Assembly: GCA_039519185.1 (NCBI GenBank)
Contig: CM076847.1
Coordinates: 19,837,251-19,901,250 of the forward strand
DNA from: Astragalus membranaceus
Taxonomy: Eukaryota > Streptophyta > Magnoliopsida > Fabales > Fabaceae
DNA length: 64,000 nt
Reading direction: 5' to 3'
Shown piece after piece: positions 43,340-55,129 of the stretch. The notes under the pieces were generated by a model. The model was not told where the DNA came from, searched no databases, and worked only from the letters and a program-made list of their open reading frames with translations. How positions within the stretch are numbered: the first letter of the stretch is position 1; the number at the start of each line of letters is the position of its first letter. Both the position numbers and the translations under genes were made by a program.

Positions 43340-44640
43340 CTTCCCAATGCTTGAACCTTTGCCTGTCCTCAATGAAACTCAATCAAAATAAGCAAGCACA
43401 AGTTAATAACTGCATTCTCAAAAAGTTCAATCAACAAAGTTAGCCAAATGAGGGACCAAAAACAGAAGCATATGACAGACAAAATACATGCAGTATCACA
43501 AATGAGGTGCCAAATGGTTGCCTAATTAGAGGCTTTATGACCTGAAAAATACAACTCTGTGAACATGGGCACTCGCTCACAATCTCTCCTAGTGTTTTAG
43601 GGACATGGGAAAAATTGCACTCAAGTTTCAACAAATGCTCATTGCCATAGGTTTGTAAGTTGACCAACATCTCTACTAAAAAGTTCACAAGCACGCAAAA
43701 GATGGGGTTTCATTTGGTTGTAACGGGGCCTTGGGGTATTAGCGTTAGGTAGGAAATAAAAATCAATAATAGCAACCTTTGAAATCAAAAATAGAGCTTC
43801 TACCAATTTTGCACTTTTTGTCCAAGACTCTAAAATTGCTTCCACTTCCATTCTTCTTCATTTTTTTTCACTTGAGCCCACTCTTTTTGATTTGATTTCT
43901 CTTTAAGTTTTTGAGTGGACTCTTTCCTTTTGATTTCCCTTGATTTTACCCCTTTCCTCCTCTTTTTTTTTTAAATGAAAAGGGTAGTAAGAAAAACAAA
44001 ATAATTGCTCCAATCTGATAAATGATTTGAGATGTAGGACAAAAACCTGCAAATTCAATAGTTCCTCCAATCCGATTCCAAAGTTTACCAAAAACAAAAA
44101 TTCATTTCTGGGTGCCAAAGGAAATCAAAAAAAAATGTAGGCTCAAAGGGGGACTGGTGGGAAATATTTATCAATCACTAACTCTGAGGCCAGAAAGAAA
44201 AATACCTAAATCCCCAGATTCTTTCGCATACTATGCAATTTGAGAAACACACACTCAGCAAAGAAAAGGGGTACAAATATATGATTTCAGTAACATCCCC
44301 TTGTGAAGGCTCTATATCTCACAGTTTAGAAACTGGTTCACACATAGTACAAATCAGACATGCTAATTCTCAGCTTCCAATCATGACAACCTCACAGTTA
44401 AATTCAGCACAAGTCTATCATACAAATTAGTTTCAAATGCAATTATTAACAAGTGCTAAAAAGTTTATACATTCAACTTGTAAGAAAAGCATCGGCAGCA
44501 ACTCAAGACATGGGAGAATTCAAGACTCATTAACTTAAAACAGCAAAGCAATAGAAAAACCCGTAATAAAACAATAAAAATACCCCCCACCCCCATGCTT
44601 AGACTAAGCATTGTCCTCAATGATTTGCAATAAAAACGTG
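43340..44640 (-). mobile_element. Athila-like 3' untranslated region with polypurine tracts
   Basis: No coding. On the minus strand a TTGAGGACA motif and purine run precede the LTR at 43340-43385. A second copy of the motif, with GGGGGTGGGGGG, lies at 44585-44625. Confidence 0.6.
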
Positions 44641-44659
44641 AAAGGGGTAAGAGTAGCTC

Positions 44660-45778
44660 ACATGTTTACTGCTGCACAGGCGGAGAAACCTGATGAAGAT
44701 TGAAATGTTGCATCAAGGGGTGAAGCATCTTTGTCATGTGCTCCATCTGCTGACTGTGATGCAATTGGTCTTCTCTTATCAATTGTAGCTCTGCTCCCTG
44801 CCTCTGCTGCTCACCTTCAATTCTTGCACACCATGCTTCCATATTAAAATTAGGGTCATTTTGCACTTCCTACTCAGCCATCTGCTCCTCTCTCTCTTGG
44901 ACCGGCACTTCTTGGGGTATATCTCCAGCAACATTTAGGTACAGCCAGTTCTCTGGGTTTCTTGTGTCCGCCCTAGCCGGGTTTGGAAATAGGATGGACT
45001 TTTGCTTGTCAACTAACAGATGAAACCTTGTTCTTGCTCTATTCACTGCCCTCACCAAAAAGATGCTGTTGCATATATCCATATATCCAACTTTTCAGCT
45101 ATGTAAGTCACCAGCCCTCCAACCACAATGTCACCCTTAACAAGCTCTGCAACACGAGTCAAATTGCTACCATTACCCTAGCAATATACTGGAAGACCGG
45201 ATTATGAATCGAACTTGCCTTTGCGGTCCTTGCCTCATAGTGACCCTCACCAGTAATTTGGGTCCAAAAAGCTTGAGGGGATACCCTTCTGGCCTGACAG
45301 CTGGGTCTCTTGAATCATGTATCAACCCCGCATTAGCAAACCCCAGTTTCTCACAGAAATCATCAAATGACATTTCATAACTCTCATTGAAAAGCCTAAA
45401 GGACAACTTATGACTTGGGCTGGTGACACTACTCCTATCTTCAGTAACGCATTAAAAACTTAAAAATTCAAGAGTTAGACCAACATATGTGGCCCTAGGA
45501 GGAGACAAAAAATCCAACCAACCAAGATTGTTCAATAACAGTCGCACATTGTCCTCTATCCCTAGTGTGGATAGAGTAAGATAAAAGTCAGGATACCTTA
45601 TGGCGACTACTGTCCTTTCGTTAAGAGTCACAAACCGCTCCCTCTGAGCTTTGTCCTTGAAAATGATCCCGTGCTCATTACTTGCACTCGAACCAGCCCT
45701 CTTTTTGCCTCTGCCAGTAGAAGTACCGGCAACATCAACAGTTTTTGCCTTCTTGGGTACCATGGTTCGTTCTCGCAA
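44660..45778 (-). pseudogene. Second ORF of the Athila-like element (plant transposon protein type)
   Basis: ATG near 45760 (MVPKKAKTVDVAG) opens a basic N-terminus (GRGKKRAGS). It continues through FKDKAQRERFVTLNERTVVA and NLGWLDFLSPPRATYVG. After frameshifts, further pieces read MSFDDFCEKLGFANAGLIHD, then RARTRFHLLVDKQKS and a Gln-rich tail (EGEQQRQGAEL). It resembles the putative plant transposon protein family found in Athila-like elements at the position called env-like. No signal peptide or membrane helix is evident. It is broken by at least two frameshifts and stops. Confidence 0.65.
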
Positions 45779-46198
45779 ATTGGGGTTTTAGGGTTTTGGA
45801 AAATTTGGGATTTTTTTTTGTGAAATGGTGGTGAAATAAGGTGTTTATGGTGATGGGTTTTGAATATTGGGTGGTAATTTAGTGTTTGGGTGAAGATTGG
45901 AGGTTGTTTGTGGAGGTTTTGGTTTATGGGTATGGGTATACAAAATTTGGGTGTTTTGTGGGGAATGAGTGAATGATGATTTTGATGGTTGGGTTTTGAT
46001 GGGGAGGTTGTGGGTAATTGTTTTGGGTTAAAATTTGTGAAGTTTGGTGAAGATTTGAGTGTTTTTGGGTGCTTGGAAGTTTTGGGTATGGAGGTTTTAG
46101 ATTTTGGAGAAGAAGAGAAGAAGGAGATGATGGGTTAGAAGTGAGAGAAATCGTGTGACTTACTAGGTATTTGTGAGACATGGATTCAACATCAGGCA

Positions 46199-46550
46199 GT
46201 GCACGGATCTTGCTTGATCCACGCACGGGTCCTGCGTATCGTTCGCAGACCGCGGTGTTTTCTTTTTAATTCACGCACGGATCGTGCTGTAATTACGAAC
46301 AGATCGTGCTTGATCTACACTCACTGCACCACTGCCAATTCTTTCCAGTACGCGTGGATCGTGCCATGCTGCGCACGGATCGTGCTTCTCTTGCGCACAA
46401 AGATTACAGAAATTTTTCATGGACACGCACGGATCGTGCCTTTCTATGCACGGATCGTGCTTCTCTCTCAGCACTAAAAACTCATTTTTGCTGCATCAAA
46501 CACCCGGACCATACCCTTTTTCACATGGATCATGCTCATACTTCTTGCAA
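46199..46550. repeat. Cluster of GCACGGATCGTGC quasi-palindromes between integrase and second ORF
   Basis: Four exact copies (46275, 46373, 46427, 46448) and several one- or two-base variants in 350 bp. The same word is found in both LTRs of this element. Confidence 0.88.
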
Positions 46551-46803
46551 AACTTTGATTCCTTGTAAAACATAAATAAAACAAAAACATTAACCTCGTG
46601 GGTTGCCTCCCACGCAGCGCTTCTTTAACGTCACTAGCTTGACGGTTAAAAAGATTTATTTGCTCAATTTGGGTCACAAAGGGCCAAAACAGTTCCCTTT
46701 TCAACTTCATCACCTACCAAATACGTTTTCAATCTCTGACCATTAACTTTAAAGCGTTTTCACTCCAAATTTCAACAGCTCAGAAAGGATAAACCTGACG
46801 GAC

Positions 46804-47825
46804 TTAGAATGGACCAGACCATCTTGATCTTAATTTTGCTGGGAAGAGCTTCAGTCGAGAATTGAAAAGTAACACTAAATCCCCTATTTTGAAATTTCTA
46901 CGAAGGATCCGCTTATCATGCCATCTTTTGGTTCTTTCTTTATAGATTCTGGCATTTTCATAAGCGTCCAATCGTAATTCTTCCAATTCATTCAACTGAA
47001 GTTTCCTTTTCTCACCGGCCAAACTTATGTCTAAGTTGAGAGTTTTAATGGCCCAATAAGCCTTGTGCTCAAGCTCTACCAGAATATGACAAGACTTCCC
47101 ATAAATTAGTTTGAAAGGAGTCATTCCTATGGGAGTCTTGTAATTAAGCTGTCCGGTATGCCCAAAGAGCATCGTCAAGCTTAATTGACCAGTCCTTCCA
47201 AGAGATAGACACAGTTTTTTCTAAAATGTTTTTTATTTCTCTGTTTGAGACCTCAACTTGGCCACTAGTTTGGGGGTGGTAGGGTGTTGCAATCTTATGC
47301 TTGACCCCAAACTTTCGTAACACATTCTCAAATTGCTTTGAAATGAAATGAGACCCTCCATCACTTATGACCAAATCTAGGAAAAATTATCTTTTTGAAA
47401 AGCTTTATGACCACTTGTGCATCGTTTGTTGGCAAAGCAATGGCTTCAATCCATTTAGACACATAGTCGACCGTAACAAGTATATACTGAATTCTGAAAG
47501 AAGACGGAAATGGCCCCATAAAGTCAACTCCCCAGACGTCGAAAATTTCGACCTTTAGAATGTTGTTTAGGGGCATTTCGTTCCTTTTGGAAATGCTCCC
47601 AGTGCGTTGACATTGGTCACATTGAGAGACAAAACGATGCACATCTTTGAATAGAGATGGCCACCAATAACCAGAATGAAGAATTTTAAAAGCTGTTTTC
47701 TGAGAACTGGCGTGGCCACCATAAGATGAAGAGTGACAAAACATTAAAATATTACTTACCTCGTCCTCCGGGATGCACCTTCTGAAAGTACCATCTGACC
47801 CTTTATTCGAAAATATAAGGATCAT
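46804..47825 (-). pseudogene. Athila-like integrase, in three frames
   Basis: 47825-47361 holds the HHCC finger (FCHSSSYGGHASSQKT, later SQCDQCQRTG) and the first catalytic Asp (WGVDFMGPFPSSF). 47374-47144 has the second Asp and Glu (VISDGGSHF, PQTSGQVEVSNREIK). 47178-46804 carries the C-terminal part (TPIGMTPFKLIYGKSCHLPVE-like, then GDLVLLFNSRLKLFPAKLRS, RWSGPF). Frameshifts separate the parts. No chromodomain is present, as expected for Athila. Confidence 0.88.
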
Positions 47826-47826
47826 C

Positions 47827-48420
47827 TCAGTAGTAATGCTTGATATCTTGGAAGAATTTCGTCTTCCGCGGGTAGTTCAAATCTGGAGGTAAGACCCCAG
47901 CCACAAGATAGTTTATGAAGTCTGCATACCATGGTGCTTCAACTTGCACCAATGAGAATAGCTGCTCATCCGGGAAGGAGTCATCAAGTGGTAGCTCATT
48001 CTCATTGTTTTCTTGTAATCTTGACAGATGATCGGCCACCACATTTTCGGTTCTTTTCTTGTCCTTGATCTCAAGGTCAAATTCCTAGAGAAGTAGGATC
48101 CACCGGATCAACCTCGGCTTAGCATCTTTTTTGTTCATCAAATATCTGATTGCCGAGTGATCTGTATAAATGATGATTTTGGATCTTACCATGTATTGCC
48201 TGAACTTGTCAACGGCGAAGACTACCGCCAACAATTCTTTTTCAGTTGTGGCGTAGTTTACCTGAGCTTCATCCAGAGTTCTACTTTCATAGTAAATGGC
48301 ATGCATTTTCTTGTCCTTCTTTTGTCCAAGAACTGCCCCAACTGCGTAGTCACTTGCGTCACACATAATTTCGAATGGAAGGTTCCAGTCGGGTGGCTGC
48401 ATGATTGGGGCAATGATCAA
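47827..48420 (-). pseudogene. Athila-like RNase H
   Basis: EIMCDASDYAVGAVLGQKKD, LDEAQVNYATTEKELLAVVF and IIYTDHSAIRYLMNKKDAKP are the usual Ty3/gypsy RNase H motifs. VADHLSRLQ follows at 48042 after a frame interruption near 48084. Confidence 0.88.
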
Positions 48421-49300
48421 GGCTTCCTTTAACCTACAACTCTAAACACAAATCATCAAAAGCAAAAGTTGCATCCTTAGGGAGCAAGCTTGTTAGTGGT
48501 TTAGAAATCTTGGAAAAATCTTTTATAAAATGGCGGTAGAAACCCGCATGACCCAAGAAACTTCTCACCTCTTTGACCGAGGTAGGAAGTGACATTTTTT
48601 CAATAATTTCAATTTTTGCTTTGTCAACCTCAATACCTCATTCAGAAACTAAGTGTCCAAGCACTTTACCTTCTCTTACCATGAAGTGACACTTTTCCTA
48701 ATTCAGAACAAGATTCACCTTTTCACATATTTCTAGAACCTTTTCTAGGTTTGGCTAAACAGTTATCAAAGCTAGACCCATGGACTGAAAAATCATCCAT
48801 AAAGACTTCCATGAAGTCTTCAACAAAATGAGAAAAAATTGTCATCATGCAACGTTGAAAGGTGGCAGGGGCATTACAAAGACCAAAAGGCATCATTCGT
48901 TAAGCAAAAGTGCCGAAAGGACAAGTGAAAGTTGTTTTTTCTTGGTCATTTGGATGGATAGGTATTTGAAAGAATCCGGAATACCCATCCAAGTAACAAA
49001 AGTGTGAATGCTTGCCGACCGTTCTAATATTTGATCAATGAAAGGGAGGGGAAAGTGATCTTTACGGGTCGCTTTGTTAAGCTTCCTATAATCGATGCAC
49101 ATTCTCCATCCCGTAATATTTCTAGTAGAATTGGACTCATTTTTCTCATTTTTGACAACTGTTAGGCCTCCTTTTTTAGGAACTTCATGAACAAGACTAA
49201 CCCATTTTCTATTAGAAATTGGGTAAATTACCCCAGCATCAAGGAGTTTGAGAACTTCTTTTTTAACAACTTCTTTCATATTAGGATTTAATCTCCTTTG
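48421..49300 (-). pseudogene. Athila-like reverse transcriptase, degenerate
   Basis: KKEVLKLLDAGVIYPISNRK, WVSLVHEVPKKGGLTVV, WRMCIDYRKLNKATRKDHFP and LPFIDQILERS are clear. The following palm sequence is interrupted. Around 48740-48850 the complement encodes FMDDFSVHG-like catalytic sequence with stops (EDFMEVFMDDFSVHGSSF). Confidence 0.85.
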
Positions 49301-49369
49301 ATGCTCAATTGATGGTTTTTAGTCCTCTTCAGGTAGTATCCTATGCATACACAGTGAGGGATTGATTCC

Positions 49370-50359
49370 CTAAACATCCTCAATAGTATACCCTATGGCT
49401 TTAGGATATTTCTTGAGAATACTAAGGAGCTTATTTGTTTCAACCTCATCTAGGTTTGCATTTACAATAACATGATAAGTAGAGTCTAAGCCCAGAAATT
49501 GATACCTCAAAGATGATGGAAGAGGTTTCAACTCAACCTTTGGTGCCTCCTTTGGAAGAGAAACAGATTTTTCCTCAACCAATTCTTCAGTGCCCAAGCC
49601 TTTTATAGGAAGATTCTCATTCAACAATTGAGCATAGACTTGGGCATCTCCTGTTAACTTTTCACCTGCATTGTTAATCAAGCATACTTCCAAACCATCA
49701 CTAGAAGGTGGTGCTAGAGAGCATTCCTTCACGCAACGATCTACAACATCAATCATACAACAAGATTCCGAGGTGGAAGGACTATTTTTGAGTTTTTCAA
49801 AATCAAATAAAATATTTTCTTCTCCTACATTAAATTCCATCTTACCTTGCTTTTAATCAATTATAGCACCAGCAGTGGCGAGGAAAGGCCTCCCAAAAAG
49901 TATTGGAACTTGGGAGTCTTCATCCATTTCCATAACAACGAAGTCAGCTGGTATAAAAATATCTCCTACTTTGATAGGAATGTCCTCAAGAATGCCATCA
50001 GGGCACTTAATGGAACGATCAGCTAATTGTAAAATCATGGTGGTGGGTTCTAACTCTCCTATTCCCAACCTTTGGCAAAGGGATAACGGCATCAAGCTCA
50101 CACTGGACCCTAAATCACACATGTCCTTGTCAATGGTCTCACTCCCTATCACACAAGGAATGGAAAAGCTGCCTGGGTCCTTAAGCTTTGGTGGAAGTTT
50201 GTTTTGAATTATAGCACTACATTCCTCAGTCAGGGCCACTGTCTCATTGTCATCAATTTTTCTTTTCTTGGATAAAATTTCTTTCATAAACTTTGTATAT
50301 GATGGCATCTGAGACAAGGAATCCGTGAACGGAATGATAATGTAAAGTTTTTTCAGCAA
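49370..50359 (-). pseudogene. Athila-like protease and linker to RT
   Basis: 50359-49853 has PCVIGSETIDKDMCDLGSSV followed by SLMPLSLCQRLG and PILFGRPFLATAGAIID. This is the aspartic-protease fold of Athila, with DLGSSVSLMP at the active site (D-L/S-G). 49840-49370 is the acidic linker preceding RT (EVELKPLPSSLRYQFLG-like). A stop separates the two. Confidence 0.85.
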
Positions 50360-50383
50360 ATCAACAAACTTTTTGAACTGTTC

Positions 50384-51177
50384 TTATAGCTTAGACTTGG
50401 CAAATCTTTGAGGGAATGGTATCTTTGGCTTGTAAGGTGGTGGTGGGACATAAGGTGGTTCTTTCTCTTTTTCAATCTCAGCTACCTCACTTTCATTTTG
50501 AATCTCTTTTTCTTTCTCATTCTCACTCACACTATCCTCATTAGTTCCATTAGGTTCTTCTAATTGTCTACCACTCCTTAAAATGACGGCATTAATTTTG
50601 ACCTTGAGGTTTGGTTCAGGTTGACCAGGAAACATCCCGGTGGTTCTTGAGGACGAAGCAACTTATGGAGCCACTTGTGAGATTTGAGTTTCCAACATCT
50701 TGTTATGGGTTGAAAATGAATCTACTTTTGATGTAAATTTGATGAGAGCATCATTCAAAAATCCAGTTTGGTTTTTAAATTCTTCATTTTGCTTTGTTTG
50801 GGTAATAACAAAATTTTCCAACAATGTTTCCAAATTGGATTATTTAGGAGCTCTTTGATTGTTTTGATTTTGAAATTTTGTGGGTGGTCTTACTGCTGGT
50901 TGGGATGGAGGATTTTTATAAAAAAAATTTGGATGATTCCTCCATCCAGCATTGTATGTATTAGAAAATGGATCGCCCTTCTGAGCGTAATTTGCTTGCT
51001 CAGGGCCAGCAGTAGACACCCCTAGTTGGCATTCTGTACCAGTGTGGCCAACTACGCCACAGATTTCACAAGGTGGAGAAGAAGTAGTAGGAGAAGGTGA
51101 AACAGCGTTTACACTCAGCTTATCATATTTGGCAAATAATGCATCTACCTTAGAAGCTATATGATCAAAAATTAAAG
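50384..51177 (-). pseudogene. Athila-like gag C-terminal part
   Basis: The minus strand encodes a CCHC knuckle (CEICGVVGHTGTEC) near 51060, then NAGWRNHPNFFYKNPP, FQNQNNQRAP and ILRSGRQLEEP, all typical of Athila gag. Stops occur near 50842 and 50660. At 51177 the gag runs straight into LTR sequence, so its N-terminal half is deleted. Confidence 0.8.
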
Positions 51178-51789
51178 AAAGCTATAAAGGACTGAAAGTA
51201 AAGTGCTGGAAATGTAAAGAACAGAAAATAAAGAACAAGAGATGCCCTTTTGCCACTGAAATGAGGGCTTTATATAGCCTAGGATCAGTGGAGAAAGCAC
51301 TAAATTCGAGTTACAATCCATAATGAAGAGAATGGGAAGAGTTTTGTAACAACTTTTAACTCTGCAAAAGGCGCACGGATCGTGCTTATCTTGAAGCTTT
51401 TGGAATTCTCAGCTGCGAGGGTCTCGCACGGATCGTGCTTGCTGAGCTCATGGATCGTGCTTGCTGGGCGCACGGATCGTGCGCTGCCTTAGCCATTTTC
51501 CTCGCTTTTCTTCCTTCAAAACTGCGAACAGGACGCACGGACCATGCTGGAACACGCACAGACCGTGCGTCTACTCTTGATATTTAGCTTTATTTTACTT
51601 GATTTTTCTCCTTATCCTATTGTCTTTTGATCCTTGCTCATTAATCATCCAAAATTCCTCATTTGCTCCATAATTAGGCCTAAAAACAAAAACTTACAGT
51701 TTGTAGTAAAATAGTCCAAAAATAGAACTAAAGTCCAACAAAGTTTATTTAATTTAATGACTGAAAACACACTAAATTTGGACTTATCA
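51178..51789 (-). repeat. 5' LTR of the Athila-like element, truncated
   Basis: Matches 42650-43339 but lacks the LTR's 3' part and an internal segment of about 95 bases (after AAAGAACAAGA). It has three exact GCACGGATCGTGC words (51373, 51426, 51470). Confidence 0.85.
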
Positions 51790-52398
51790 CTAGGATTGAA
51801 GTGTTTGACGACAACAAAATTGGCACGCTCGCTGGGAAAGACACAGGTAAGCAGACCTTCCAGTTTCGTTCGCCTAGCCTAGATTATCATTGGCGTATGT
51901 ACTTACGTTCTGGTCGAAACCTAAGCATGGAACCAAACTTTGCGTCCAAAAAGACAGGTACGGTGAAGGCAATATGGCCAATGGGAAGCGTGCAACAGAC
52001 TCCACCGTATGCCGTGATGGTAAGATCTCAGTAGGAACTTTCTCAGGTCGCCATGGGAAGTATGCAACAGGTCCCGCCATATGGCAATATGGTCGAGCCT
52101 CAACAACAACATTCTCATTAGGTAACTCCTAACCCCATATATCTTCAGCCTTGTAATTTTGCCAATGCCAACACTGGGGGGAGAGTTTATGGCGACAATT
52201 ACTAATACGACTAATCTTCAGTAAGGACAAGTGCAGATGGCCAGAAGGCCACCCGAGGCCACGAGGTAGATTGGTTTACCGCAGGGATCATCCTATGGAT
52301 GCCCCTCGAAGGCTAATTATCCTCCCCTAGTAGCAATGTGGCGACCAACTATTACAACCGAGCTCAAATCGTCGGGGTCCCAATTCTAGGATCCGAAC
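51790..52398 (+). mobile_element. Tat-type leader with primer-site-like sequence
   Basis: AATTGGCACGCTCGCTGGGA at 51818-51837 has the position and look of a Tat primer-binding site. The tRNA is not identified. The following sequence is a degenerate gag leader. Local similarity between 51960-52020 and 52030-52090 (ATATGG, GCAACAG) gives several meaningless frames. Confidence 0.5.
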
Positions 52399-53306
52399 TT
52401 GATAGCTGATACCATCAAGAAGTTTTTTGGTGTACAGTTAAAGCCGCTCGATAGGCCAATATACAGTAAGCCTTACCCCAAGTGGGTTGATAGGTTGGTG
52501 CCTCTGCCCAGAGGATTTAAAACACTTGTCTTTGCCACGTTTTCCGGAGCTGATGGCAAGTCGACCATGGAGCACATAGGCCGATTCAGGACCCAACGTG
52601 GAGAGGGTAACTAAAACGAATACCATAATTTGCAGTTCTTCCCGTTGTCTTTGACAGGGACTGCAGTTACCTAGTACTCTTCCCTTCCAACCAATTCTAT
52701 ATAGACTTGGGCAGACATGGAATGGTGCTTCCATGGCAGATTTTATTGGCCGCAACCCCATGTCACTGCTGCAGATCTCATGAACTTACGACAAAATGTG
52801 GACAAGGCCGTGACTGAATTCATTGAAAGATTCAGAAAGACGGCCGGAAAGTGTTCGGTTCAGTTCCCAGAATCGCAACTTACTTCCATGGCTATCGCTG
52901 GAATGCACCCGCGGTTGAAGGAGAGACTTGTTGGTCAAGCCTGCCATGACCTCAGTAGCCTGGCATCTAGGACTGTTCAGATAGAGCAGTTCATACAGGA
53001 ATAGAAGAAGAGAAGAGCTACTAAAAGCTGAGGACCACATCTTGTGGCCGTAGTCAATGTCAAGGATGACGTGGACTATGATGGTTCAGCCGAACCCACG
53101 GTAGACATCATGGCAGTCGAGATAGTCAAAGGGAAGACATACTCATATCCAGCTCTGAAACCTGCTAAGGACAAAGAGTAGGATGAGTCAAGCAACGAGA
53201 CTGAATTTTCCTTTGACATCTCTAAGACTAATCAAATCTTTGACTACCTACTCAAAGACAGGAAGATTCGACTACTTGATGGTCATAAGATTCCTCTCCC
53301 CGAAGA
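52399..53306 (+). pseudogene. gag: Tat-type gag, first part, frameshifted
   Basis: Pieces recognisable as retrotransposon gag: YPKWVDRLVPLPRGFKT with FATFSGADGKSTMEHIGRFR (52399-52614), then after a frameshift FYWPQPHVTAADLMNLRQNV and TEFIERFRKTAGKC, SMAIAGMHPRLKERL (52717-53004). A stop follows at 53002. The capsid domain assembles particles; here it is inactive. Confidence 0.78.
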
Positions 53307-53314
53307 GTTGAAAG

Positions 53315-53697
53315 CAATGTTTTAAAAACCAGACCGGACCGGCCGGTTCAACCGGTTGAACCGGGAACCGGACCCCTGGCCGGTTGGTTCAACCCCATTT
53401 GAACCGCAATCCTATTGAACCGCCCAGAACCGGATCGAACCGGGGAAGAACCGGGTTGAACCGCGGTTCAACCGCTTTGAACCGGAAACCGAACCGGATT
53501 GAACCGCCCGAAATACATTTTTTTATTTTTAAATTTACTTTTTTCTCCAAAATTTAATAGTTTTTATTTTTTATTTAATAAATTACTCATCCGGTTCAAC
53601 CATGGTTGAACCAACCATGGTTGAACCGGTTGAACCGATTGAACCATGAACCAGAGGCCTCACCGGTTCGATCTCCGGTCCGGTTTTAAAAACATTG
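53315..53697. mobile_element. hAT-type MITE made of AACCGGTTGAACCG words
   Basis: Ends CAATGTTTTAAAAACC and GGTTTTAAAAACATTG form terminal inverted repeats. An 8-bp duplication, GTTGAAAG, flanks it exactly (53307-53314 and 53698-53705), which is diagnostic of the hAT superfamily. The interior is packed with GGTTCAACCGG/CCGGTTGAACC words around an AT-rich centre (53515-53590). It has no coding capacity and is inserted in Tat gag. Confidence 0.93.
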
Positions 53698-53705
53698 GTT
53701 GAAAG

Positions 53706-54300
53706 GGAAGAAATATTGCAAGTGGCATAATTCTTACAACCACGCCACTGGGAATTGTATCATATTCCGCAAGCCATACAAAAGGCTATTACAGAGGGGA
53801 GGTTCAAGTTGGCTGAGAAGGGTGTGGCCGAGATGACTGTTGACACTGACCCCTTCCCTGCAATGGGAATAAATATGGTCTCTTTTACTGGAGCCGACAA
53901 GGAAACGGGTAAGAAGAAGTACATATGGGTGCCCAAAGGAGAAAGACTTCCTGAGACGATGTTATCGGTCTTGGACCGGTTGGAACCCCTGTTGGGGGGT
54001 CTACCGTGGAGGGTCGCACGGCTTACTTGCACCATAGGTTGGAGGTAGGAGAGTCGAGCGAGCCCCGGAGGACCCGTAAGAAATTGCTCGGACCTGGTAG
54101 GATCACTCAGGAGTTGAGGGAATTTCATTTGTCCAAGATAAACACAGGGAGATCAAAACCTCAGCCAAAGGAGCCAAAGCCGTGGCCCGCACACCCTAGG
54201 CCTGGAGGGCAGCACTCGCCCGCCAATGGTGATATCGGGCAGGCGAGCGAAGCCACCTCCGGCCAGAGGTACGCCCCTAAGGGAGAATAGAAGGTGGCAA
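53706..54300 (+). pseudogene. gag: Tat-type gag, zinc-finger part
   Basis: After the MITE, the + strand reads a gag zinc-finger-like segment (KYCKWHNSYNHATGNCIIF; C-X2-H...H-X4-C) and then ITEGRFKLAEKGVAEMTVDT, typical of Tat/Ogre gag. Later sequence is degenerate and Pro/Arg-rich. Confidence 0.72.
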
Positions 54301-55129
54301 GGGTAACGGCGGAGCAAGGTTTGGTCTCTGTAGACATTACTGTCATGAGTGACAAGGAGCTGAGGGCCACCAAAACTGTAAAACCTCCCACAGAGGTACC
54401 CGAAGACCAATGGATGACGAATAGGTGTCTAAAGAATTACCCCCCAAAGTAGCCACTCAGACACGCTCACAGAAGAGAAGGGCGCAGAGGGTGAAGGCTA
54501 TTCAGAAGATGAAGGGCATGGTGTAAATGCTAACCGCGGCCCAGTGAACCGACTTGCAGGAGATTCCTGAGGCCTCTGTAGCCAATGCGTTGGATCAGGC
54601 TTTTCCTAAAACCACTGAGGATAGCACAAGCAGTGAAACCCTATTGAGGCATATATCCTTGACACTGTTCCTAAAAGGAAAACTGAGGTGAATAACATGA
54701 TTGGGGTAGTGGAGATAGTTGGTAGCCCAATAACGGACGTTGTAATGGAATGTTTTGTATGGCCCTCATAGCCCGCAAAAGACCATGGCACAAAAGGTTG
54801 ACACTAAGGAGCCCTCTTCCAAGGAAGGTCAAACGTTGTTGGCCGAGAAAGTTGTGGACGTAGAAATGGATGATGGTGCAGAGGATCCATTCGGGCCACT
54901 TGTGTTCGAGGAGGAACTGATGGATGGTTCCGTTTTAGATGACATACTGGATGAGGAAGGAGGAAGTTTCTTTGCAGGTATAGAAATGGTGGGTTTTCTG
55001 CCATTAGAGTTCTATGGAGCCAAAGGGCAACCCAAGGAACTTGAAGGTGATGTTTTTGCCGAGGAGGCCGAATGGGCTGTCTTGACAGAGTCAGACAATC
55101 AGGTGACCGAGGGAATGCTATTTGAAAAA
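54301..55129 (+). mobile_element. Tat-type linker between gag and protease, degenerate
   Basis: The + frame from 54755 is acidic (VDVEMDDGAEDPFGPLVFEE) and leads into the protease. No enzymatic motif is seen in the linker. Confidence 0.5.

Larger units (their letters stand above)
42388..51789 (-). mobile_element. Athila-like Ty3/gypsy element, degenerate
   Basis: Reading leftwards the order is: LTR start TGATAAGTCC at 51789, gag with a CCHC knuckle, protease, RT, RNase H, integrase, a palindrome-rich block, a second ORF, polypurine tract (43340) and 3' LTR (43339-42388). LTR termini TGATA/TATCA fit the Athila group. The 5' LTR is truncated and fused directly to gag, so the primer site and gag start are missing. 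No matching duplication is seen outside (TCGTT left, CTAGG right). Many frames are interrupted. Confidence 0.85.

Noticed and set aside
44660..45778. A retroviral envelope gene
   Set aside because: Position is env-like but no signal peptide, transmembrane segment or cleavage site is visible; it resembles the plant transposon protein type instead.
42943..46460. Regularly recurring short palindromic words as a CRISPR-like array
   Set aside because: Spacing is irregular, words are only 13 bp and variable, no Cas-like genes exist, and the sequence is a plant retroelement.
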